This document shows positions 42,368 through 47,928 of a stretch of DNA of 47,928 nucleotides, piece by piece. The stretch lies in assembly GCA_945868745.1 (NCBI GenBank), contig CAMBMK010000007.1, positions 1 to 47,928 on the forward strand. Reading direction: 5' to 3'. The notes under the pieces were generated by a model. That model saw only the letters and a list, made by a program, of their open reading frames with translations. It was not told the DNA's origin and searched no databases. Origin of the DNA: an uncultured Bacteroidales bacterium. GTDB lineage: Bacteria > Bacteroidota > Bacteroidia > Bacteroidales > UBA932. The position numbers and the translations under genes are program-made. How positions within the stretch are numbered: the stretch's first letter is position 1; the number at the start of each line of letters is the position of its first letter.

Positions 42368-44851
42368 ATGAACATCAAAGGATTTACAATCATTGCGGCT
42401 GTCTTATTGGCTTCATCGTCCATTGTATCCGCTCAGGACAACAAGACAGTGCCGCTTAGCGATTCCCTTTACCAGTCGCTGTGCCCGACACCTCCAATGG
42501 GATGGAACAGCTGGAACAAATTCGGCTGCAATGTCAGCGAAAAGCTCATCATGGAAACTGCCGACGCAATGGTCCAGAACGGACTCAGGGATGCCGGCTA
42601 TGAATATGTGGTAATTGACGACTGCTGGCAGGTTGGCCGTGACGAAAACGGCAATATCATCGCCGACCCGGAGCGTTTTCCAAACGGAATGAAGGCTCTT
42701 GCTGACTATGTCCACAGTCTCGGACTCAAGTTCGGGCTTTATTCCTGTGCCGGCACCCACACTTGCCAGGGACGTCCCGGAAGTATGGGATACCAGTTCC
42801 AGGATGCCTTGCAGTATGCCAGGTGGGGAGTGGATTATCTGAAATATGACTGGTGCGACAATGAGGGACAGGATGCCCGTGCCGCATATCTCACCATGGC
42901 AAATGCAATCAAGGCCACCGGCCATCCGATTGTCCTGAGCATCTGCGAATGGGGCGAGAACAAGGCCTGGGAATGGGGAAAGGGTATCGGACATCTCTGG
43001 AGAGTCACCCCTGACATCCGCGCCTGCTACGACTGTACCTTTGACTGGGGAGGAGTCGGCGTGCTCGGCTGCATAGACGCAATGACCGAACTCTATCCTT
43101 ATGCCGGTCCCGGCCATTGGAATGATGCCGAAATGCTCGAAGTCGGCAACGGGGAGATGACACGCGACGAGCAGATCACACATTTCTCGATGTGGTGCAT
43201 GCTTGCGGCTCCTCTTATGTGCGGCAATGACCTCAGGGATATGGACATGCAGACGGTGGAGATTCTCACCAACAAAGAGGCGATAGCCGTCAATCAGGAT
43301 ACCCTCGGCAAGCAGGCAATCAAGTTTATGGATATGGGAGACCACGAAATATGGGCCAAGCCTCTTGCGGGCAAGGAGATAGCCGTGTGCTTCATGAACA
43401 GGGGAGAACTCCCGTGGAAGCTCGACTACAACTGGCTTGACCAGACGATGTATTTTGCAAAGGATATCAATTTCCGCAAGAATGAATACACCGTACGTGA
43501 CCTTTGGCAGCATAAGGACCTGTGTACCAGCAAGGACCGTCTTGTATATGAAATCCCGAAGCACGGAGTCCTGATGGTGCGCCTGAGCAAAAAGCCTGCG
43601 GACCCTGTGACTCTTCCGAAGGGAAAGAAAATCTATGTCCAGAAGGAGTGGGAAGGAATGGATCTGAATGACCCGCAGAGTCAGTGGAGCTACCACAGGA
43701 TGTACTGCACCGATGATATTGCCATTTTCTGGGAGAAGGGTTTCGGTGACAATCCTGCACAGGCTCCGGACCTCGAAGGACACAAGATGACCTGGGACCT
43801 TCAGAACCTCGCCGACAGGCTCCAGTATTTCTACAGGTATTTCTACAATGACCTCGGTTTTGTGGTGAAGGGAAAGACCAATGCGGACAAATACCGTATG
43901 CTCTGCTTTGTAAGATATGACCTCGAGGGCACTGCCTACGGAGGAAGCGTGGACGATGTAATAGGAGCGCTCTGGGTTACTCCGGGAAGACTCCAGGACC
44001 CGACGCAGAATGTGCTTGCACACGAGCTCGGACACAGTTTCCAGGTGCAGAGCAGCTGTGACGGCAACGGAACGGGAGGCGGTAGTCTCTATGAGAATGC
44101 CGCACAGTGGATGCTCTGGCAGGTCAATCCTGACTGGCAGACCAGTGAAAAATACCATTGGGAGGCCTGGAACAAACTGACCCACAAGGCTTTCGGTTCT
44201 CCGGACAATATGTACCATTCTCCTTATGTGCTTGAATACTGGGCTCTCAAACACGGGCGAAAGTTTATCGGAGAGTTCTTCCGCGGCTCGGAAAAACGTG
44301 AGGATGAAGTAGTTGAATACAAGAGACTTACCGGCATCGACCAGAAAGAGTTCAATGATGAGATGTTCGACGCATGCCGCCATTTCATCAACTGGGATTT
44401 CGAGAGGGTATGGAAGGAAAGCCGTCCTTATGCCAATAAGAATTCGACCGATATGACTCCGCTGCCGGACGGATGGATGAGGGTATCTGCCTCCAACTGT
44501 CCTGAAAATTACGGATTCAACGCCATTGCAATGCCGGCACGGCCGGGAAGGGTGACTGTTGATTTCAGGGGAGAGGCCGGTGCCGAAGGGTTTGCCGCCG
44601 TCAATACTGACAAGGCAGGATGGAGATACGGTTTCGTGTGCATCGGAGCGGACGGAAAATCGACCTACGGACAGATGTACGACACTCCGGAAGGAACGGT
44701 TTCCTACGATGTCCCTGAAGGGACTCAGTATCTATGGTTTGTGGTGATGGGCGCGCCGCAGGAGCACTGGGAAAATCCTTCTCCTTGGAGGCGCAGGGGT
44801 GAGAAACCGCAGCCTGTGGCCCAGTGGCCTTACAGCATCCGCATCAGATAG
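42368..44851 (+). CDS. GH27 alpha-galactosidase fused to an HELGH metallopeptidase-like domain
   Basis: An 827-residue exported protein (signal peptide MNIKGFTIIAAVLLASSSIVSA). Residues about 38-330 are a GH27 barrel: TPPMGWNSWNKFGC, YEYVVIDDCWQ, nucleophile Asp161 in YLKYDWCD, and acid/base Asp253 in HWNDAEMLEVGNG. A C-terminal beta-domain runs to about 407. After a linker, residues about 420-690 are a different domain with a zinc-protease-like AHELGHSF (His552, Glu553, His556) and a Glu576 in LYENAAQW that could be the third ligand. This resembles the DUF6055-like group. The last about 125 residues look like a beta-sandwich. Alpha-galactosidase action on plant or host galactosides is expected from the family; the role of the second module is unknown. 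Confidence 0.88.
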   Translation: MNIKGFTIIAAVLLASSSIVSAQDNKTVPLSDSLYQSLCPTPPMGWNSWNKFGCNVSEKLIMETADAMVQNGLRDAGYEYVVIDDCWQVGRDENGNIIADPERFPNGMKALADYVHSLGLKFGLYSCAGTHTCQGRPGSMGYQFQDALQYARWGVDYLKYDWCDNEGQDARAAYLTMANAIKATGHPIVLSICEWGENKAWEWGKGIGHLWRVTPDIRACYDCTFDWGGVGVLGCIDAMTELYPYAGPGHWNDAEMLEVGNGEMTRDEQITHFSMWCMLAAPLMCGNDLRDMDMQTVEILTNKEAIAVNQDTLGKQAIKFMDMGDHEIWAKPLAGKEIAVCFMNRGELPWKLDYNWLDQTMYFAKDINFRKNEYTVRDLWQHKDLCTSKDRLVYEIPKHGVLMVRLSKKPADPVTLPKGKKIYVQKEWEGMDLNDPQSQWSYHRMYCTDDIAIFWEKGFGDNPAQAPDLEGHKMTWDLQNLADRLQYFYRYFYNDLGFVVKGKTNADKYRMLCFVRYDLEGTAYGGSVDDVIGALWVTPGRLQDPTQNVLAHELGHSFQVQSSCDGNGTGGGSLYENAAQWMLWQVNPDWQTSEKYHWEAWNKLTHKAFGSPDNMYHSPYVLEYWALKHGRKFIGEFFRGSEKREDEVVEYKRLTGIDQKEFNDEMFDACRHFINWDFERVWKESRPYANKNSTDMTPLPDGWMRVSASNCPENYGFNAIAMPARPGRVTVDFRGEAGAEGFAAVNTDKAGWRYGFVCIGADGKSTYGQMYDTPEGTVSYDVPEGTQYLWFVVMGAPQEHWENPSPWRRRGEKPQPVAQWPYSIRIR

Positions 44852-44882
44852 GATTCTGATTGAGTCAGTTCAATAATTCACT

Positions 44883-45893
44883 ATGTCAGAAGAAAGATTT
44901 TCAGATATCGGAAAAGTGGCGGCAATCGCCAGGCTTTTCGAAAATACACCTTACAGGCCGTTTGCCGTTCCCGCCTTCGAAGCGGGCAACGGCTCCACGG
45001 TTCCGTCCGTTTCAAAGCTTTTTCTCGAGGGAATAGATTTCGACCTTGTATATTTCCCGCTCAAGCATCTCGGCTACAAGTGCGTGACTGCCGTCACGGG
45101 TGAAATCTATGCTGCATTTGCCCATCCGAGGACCCTGTCGGTAAGGCTGGGAGTATCGTCAAAACTTGATTTCAGCCAGGTCAGGGAACTATGGTCCGGG
45201 ATGGTTGCAGCCGCAAGGGAGCACGGCTACAAAGGGGTTGACCTTGACCTTGTCCCTTCGAAAAACGGTCTTGCCATAGCCGTGTCGGCCTCGGGCGAGA
45301 CATCGCTTCTCACCGTAAAGCGCAGGCCTGCTCCGAAAAGCAAGGACCTTATATGCGTCAGCGGAAACCTCGGCGGGGCCTATCTCGGCCAGAGGGTGCT
45401 CGAAAGGGGCACTTTCGATTTCAACGCGACAGGTGTGCAGCCCGACCTTGAAAAATACAAGATGATGGTGTCTTCCTACCTGAAGCCCGAAATTTCGCCC
45501 GAGACCGTGACATTGATGGAAAAACGGGAAATTATACCTTCAGCCGGATATCTTGTCACTACGGGCCTTGCAGATGCGGTAAAACGCCTTTCAAGGGACA
45601 CGGGCCTGGGAGCGAAAGTCTATACGGGGATGATTCCTTTCGAGGGCAACTCCTTCGAACTCGGAAAGGAGATGGACATCGACCCTATTTCGGCCGCAAT
45701 GAACGGCGGAGACGACTACAGGCTGCTGTTTGTGATACCGATTCTGAAAATGGAGGATTTCCGCAGGGATTTCCAGACTTTCAGCATAATAGGACATCTT
45801 GCCCTGCCGGAAGCAGGCACAGTCCTGGTCACTCCGGACGGGGCCGAACTTCCTCTCAGGTCACAGGGCTGGAAGGAGGAAACCGAAGATTAG
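44883..45893 (+). CDS. ThiL homologue with degenerate active site
   Basis: A 336-residue protein of the AIR synthase/PurM fold, aligning end to end with Bacteroidetes thiamine-monophosphate kinase. It keeps the framework (GIDFDLVYFPLKHLGYKCV at 50-68, LICVSGNLGGAYLGQRVLE at 156-174, NGGDDYRLLF at 274-283, SQGW near the end). The acidic Mg/ATP motifs are lost: GDDAAV is replaced by AGNGSTV (34-40), N-x-SDIYAM by VTGEIYAAF (71-79), GGDTT by GVDLD (118-122) and the D-x-SDG of domain 2 by LVTTG (224-228). By family knowledge these residues bind metal and ATP, so it is probably not a working kinase. The start is 32 nt after the alpha-galactosidase gene. Confidence 0.8.
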   Translation: MSEERFSDIGKVAAIARLFENTPYRPFAVPAFEAGNGSTVPSVSKLFLEGIDFDLVYFPLKHLGYKCVTAVTGEIYAAFAHPRTLSVRLGVSSKLDFSQVRELWSGMVAAAREHGYKGVDLDLVPSKNGLAIAVSASGETSLLTVKRRPAPKSKDLICVSGNLGGAYLGQRVLERGTFDFNATGVQPDLEKYKMMVSSYLKPEISPETVTLMEKREIIPSAGYLVTTGLADAVKRLSRDTGLGAKVYTGMIPFEGNSFELGKEMDIDPISAAMNGGDDYRLLFVIPILKMEDFRRDFQTFSIIGHLALPEAGTVLVTPDGAELPLRSQGWKEETED

Positions 45894-45899
45894 AAAAGT

Positions 45900-46250
45900 C
45901 TATTTCTTCGGGGCGCGTACACGGTTGGGAATCACTTCCGGAAGCACCATCGAAAGCTCCATGAAACCGGCATATTCGCCGTTGTCATCATACCAGGGGG
46001 TCTGGAAAATCAATTTTTTCAGACCCTCTTTTTCTACCGTATAGACATTGGTGCGGGGATGCCTGAGCATATCGTCAAGAAGGCTTCTGGCCGGCTCAGG
46101 ATGGCAGTCCAGGACGTTGTTGCCGATGATGCTGTCCATTCCCGGCTTGATGAAAGTCTTTACGGACTTTCTGTTCATATCCAGAATTTCCCCGTCTTTG
46201 CCGCAAACGGTAACGGCAATGTCGGCATATTCGAAATAATCGCGTTTCAT
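45900..46250 (-). CDS. Single-domain PAS protein coupled to dnaE
   Basis: A 116-residue protein made of one PAS domain: ITVCGKDGEILDMN-like opening (IAVTVCGKDGEILDMNRKSV, about 11-30), MDSIIGNNVLDCHPEPARSLL in the middle, and NVYTVEKEGLKKLIFQTPWYDDNGEYAGFMELSMVLP closing the sheet (shown by its ends: NVYTVEKEG ... MELSMVLP). No output domain is attached. Similar stand-alone PAS proteins with CHPEPAR are frequent in gut anaerobes (recalled). ATG 46250 lies 2 nt after the dnaE stop, so it is probably translated with dnaE. It may sense a small ligand or redox state; unknown. Confidence 0.85.
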   Translation of the reverse strand: MKRDYFEYADIAVTVCGKDGEILDMNRKSVKTFIKPGMDSIIGNNVLDCHPEPARSLLDDMLRHPRTNVYTVEKEGLKKLIFQTPWYDDNGEYAGFMELSMVLPEVIPNRVRAPKK

Positions 46251-46252
46251 TT

Positions 46253-47884
46253 CTAACTCTTTCTTATTATGGAATAACTTATGCCAAGGCTGCGGAGACT
46301 GGCTATGAAATCGTTGGTCACCGACACCTGGAATTTCCTGCTCTTGAATTCAATCTTGTACCTGGTCTGCGGGTCATAGAGATACATCTGCAGAGGAATG
46401 GACCCCTTGTTGGCCTTCAGCAGTTTCATAAGCCTGCCCCTGAACTCCTCCGAAAGCATCGGAGTTGTAACATTTATCACAAAACCGGCAAGGAACTCAT
46501 CGGCTGTGTTGCCGAGCATCATCATCCTTGAAGGCTTGAAGACATAAGGCGGCCTTTCGGCAGGCTTGCCCGGTTCAGGGTCCTTCGGACGGTATTTCTG
46601 ACAGATGGTGCCCTCAATATAAATCGGGGTATGCACCTGCTGGAGATACTGGAAATAGTTTTCGTGGTCCTTTCCGAACAGGGAAAACTCGTAGGACCCG
46701 TTGTAATCCTCCACCACCGTCCTCGAATAAGGTTTGCCGCTCCCGGATGTTTTCTGGATATATGAGGTGATGAATCCTGCCACTGCCACTTTCTCCGAGG
46801 TGTTCTTCCTCTCGTCTTCTGAAATCCTGTCAGACAGGTCTCCAATCGGGAGTGAGGTGAAATTCTCCATCTCGAAGGCATATTTGTCAAGAGGATGGGA
46901 ACTCAGGAACATTCCCACAAGTTCTTTTTCCTTCTGCAGGAGTTCCATTGTGCAGTCCTCCGCCATTGCATCAGGCATTTCAGGGCGCACCGGCTTGAGT
47001 TCTTCTATATCCCCGAACAGGGAAGCCCCGTCGTTTTCAGTGCACATCTTGAAATCTTCTCCGTAGCGGATGAGTTCGTCGATGAAAAGGTCCCCGCTCT
47101 TGCCCGGTGTGAAATACTGCTTCCTGCCGAATCCGAAGGAGTCGAGGGCACCTGCATATATCAGTGCCTCAAGGGATTTCCTGTTCATCATCCCGCTCAT
47201 CCTTTCCATCAGATTCCACGGGTCGGAGAAAATGCCGTTCCCGTCCCTTTCCGAAATCAGGGCATCCACGACATTGCTTCCGAATCCCTTGATGCCTCCG
47301 AGTCCGAAACGGACATTGCCCTCGCTGTTGACGCCGAATGTGCCGTAAGACTCATTGATATCAGGGTTGAGCACCAGGATTCTGCCCCTCTTGCAATCGT
47401 CCATTATGGCCTTGATCTCTTCCATATTGGAGAGATTCTGGCTGAGGTTGGCCGCCTGGAATTCAGGCAGATAGTGGGCCTTGAGCCATCCGGTCTGGTA
47501 TGAAACCCAGGCGTAGCAGGTGGCGTGCGACTTGTTGAATGCATAGGATGCAAACTTCCTCCAGTCAGCCCAGATTTTCTCGAGTATCTCGGCAGGATGA
47601 CCGTTCTCAGTTCCGCCCTTCATGAACTTTTCGTGGAGGGACTCGAGCACATCCATCTTCTTCTTTCCCATCGCCTTGCGCAGCTTGTCGGCCTGTCCTT
47701 TCGAGAAACCGGCAACCTTCTGGGAAATCCTCATCACCTGCTCCTGGTACACGGTGACTCCATAGGTCTCCTGCAGGAATTCCCCCATAGCCTCAAGGTC
47801 GAAGGTGATAGGCTGGAAACCCTGTTTCCTTGCGACAAAATCAGGGATATAGTCCATAGGTCCGGGTCTGTAGAGGGAGTTCAT
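46253..47884 (-). CDS. dnaE: DNA polymerase III subunit alpha, C-terminal part
   Basis: Replicative polymerase catalytic subunit; only about the C-terminal 543 residues are in the window. It opens AMNSLYRPGPMDYIPDFVARKQG, then ETYGVTVYQEQVMRI, KAMGKKK and FNKSHATCYAWVSYQTGWLKAHY of the fingers region. A helix-hairpin-helix part follows (VRFGLGGIKGFG, MNRKSLEALIYAGALDSFG), and an OB-fold domain (KVAVAGFITSYIQKTSGSGKPY). The C-terminus resembles the tau-binding part. ATG 47884 is an internal Met, not the true start: homologous sequence continues upstream but is cut by an in-frame TAA at 47906-47908. The full protein should be over 1100 residues. Confidence 0.94.
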   Translation of the reverse strand: MNSLYRPGPMDYIPDFVARKQGFQPITFDLEAMGEFLQETYGVTVYQEQVMRISQKVAGFSKGQADKLRKAMGKKKMDVLESLHEKFMKGGTENGHPAEILEKIWADWRKFASYAFNKSHATCYAWVSYQTGWLKAHYLPEFQAANLSQNLSNMEEIKAIMDDCKRGRILVLNPDINESYGTFGVNSEGNVRFGLGGIKGFGSNVVDALISERDGNGIFSDPWNLMERMSGMMNRKSLEALIYAGALDSFGFGRKQYFTPGKSGDLFIDELIRYGEDFKMCTENDGASLFGDIEELKPVRPEMPDAMAEDCTMELLQKEKELVGMFLSSHPLDKYAFEMENFTSLPIGDLSDRISEDERKNTSEKVAVAGFITSYIQKTSGSGKPYSRTVVEDYNGSYEFSLFGKDHENYFQYLQQVHTPIYIEGTICQKYRPKDPEPGKPAERPPYVFKPSRMMMLGNTADEFLAGFVINVTTPMLSEEFRGRLMKLLKANKGSIPLQMYLYDPQTRYKIEFKSRKFQVSVTNDFIASLRSLGISYSIIRKS

Positions 47885-47928
47885 CGCACTAAGGTCGTCA
47901 AACGATTACGGATGGAGCTTGATGAGCC
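47885..47928 (-). other. dnaE: Upstream dnaE coding with in-frame TAA at the window end
   Basis: In the dnaE frame this stretch reads LIKLHP, stop, SFDDLSA and then the MNSLYRPGP block. Homologues have a continuous ...L-x-P-x-x-F-x-DL-x-AMN-x-LYRPGP stretch here, so both sides of the TAA are dnaE. The stop lies 20 nt from the window edge. Confidence 0.7.

Noticed and set aside
42413..44383. A 656-codon open frame antisense to the alpha-galactosidase gene
   Set aside because: It is the shadow of a strongly conserved GH27 gene; its translation shows no domain, and long antisense frames arise easily from this codon use.
1..47928. tRNA, rRNA, CRISPR, insertion sequence or prophage
   Set aside because: No cloverleaf-like gap, no repeat-spacer pattern, no transposase or phage gene was seen; almost all sequence is taken by housekeeping genes.

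Overview
The window is a gene-dense bacterial chromosome segment (about 36 protein genes, mostly short gaps, no tRNA or rRNA). It belongs to the Bacteroidetes, most likely an uncultured member of the order Bacteroidales. Reasons: an S46 dipeptidyl-peptidase, a fumarate reductase with Bacteroidetes-type A and B subunits, a TonB energy transducer, the coaX / outer-membrane protein / TPR / lptC / ppiD cluster, a divergent second EF-G, and repeated use of the Bacteroidetes -7 promoter element TAnnTTTG just upstream of genes. I cannot name a genus.

Layout. 0-4.7 kb: a second EF-G (fusA2-like) on the minus strand with an in-frame TAG, a tiny AraC-type HTH protein, an XRE regulator behind a roughly 20-bp-phased repeat array, RNase HII, and a family 2 glycosyltransferase. 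4.7-9.8 kb: S46 peptidase, Mrp ATPase and an unknown protein in tandem, then divergent thyA and folA. 9.8-12.2 kb: an NfeD-like protein / flotillin / XRE operon. 12.2-19.1 kb: rsmA and aspS (divergent), a CpXC protein, ychF-galK, and a secreted EEP-family phosphohydrolase. 19.2-28.6 kb: a minus-strand run mfd, coaX, beta-barrel protein, TPR protein, lptC, ppiD. 28.6-28.9 kb: an AT-rich divergent gap with DnaA-box-like motifs. 28.9-32.8 kb: ruvB, frdA, frdB. 32.9-38 kb: hflX, tonB, ybeY, mnmG, ruvA. 38-45.9 kb: sufS, sufE, sufT-like, folK, glyS, a GH27 / metallopeptidase-like fusion, and a degenerate ThiL homologue. 45.9 kb to the end: a single-domain PAS protein coupled to dnaE, whose 5' part runs off the window.

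Most genes are housekeeping: translation, folate and thymidylate synthesis, DNA repair and replication, Fe-S assembly, outer-membrane biogenesis and anaerobic respiration. The most interesting signals are these. (1) Three parS-like palindromes lie within 2.1 kb (inside mnmG, in the mnmG/ruvA terminator, inside sufS), and an AT-rich gap with several DnaA-box-like 9-mers lies 8 kb away where gene polarity switches. Together they suggest a chromosome origin and centromere region. (2) A ThiL homologue has lost nearly all of its catalytic acidic motifs. (3) A GH27 alpha-galactosidase is fused to an HELGH metallopeptidase-like domain. (4) The EF-G paralogue lacks the catalytic histidine. (5) In-frame stop codons interrupt conserved genes very close to both ends of the window, which may be assembly-end errors.
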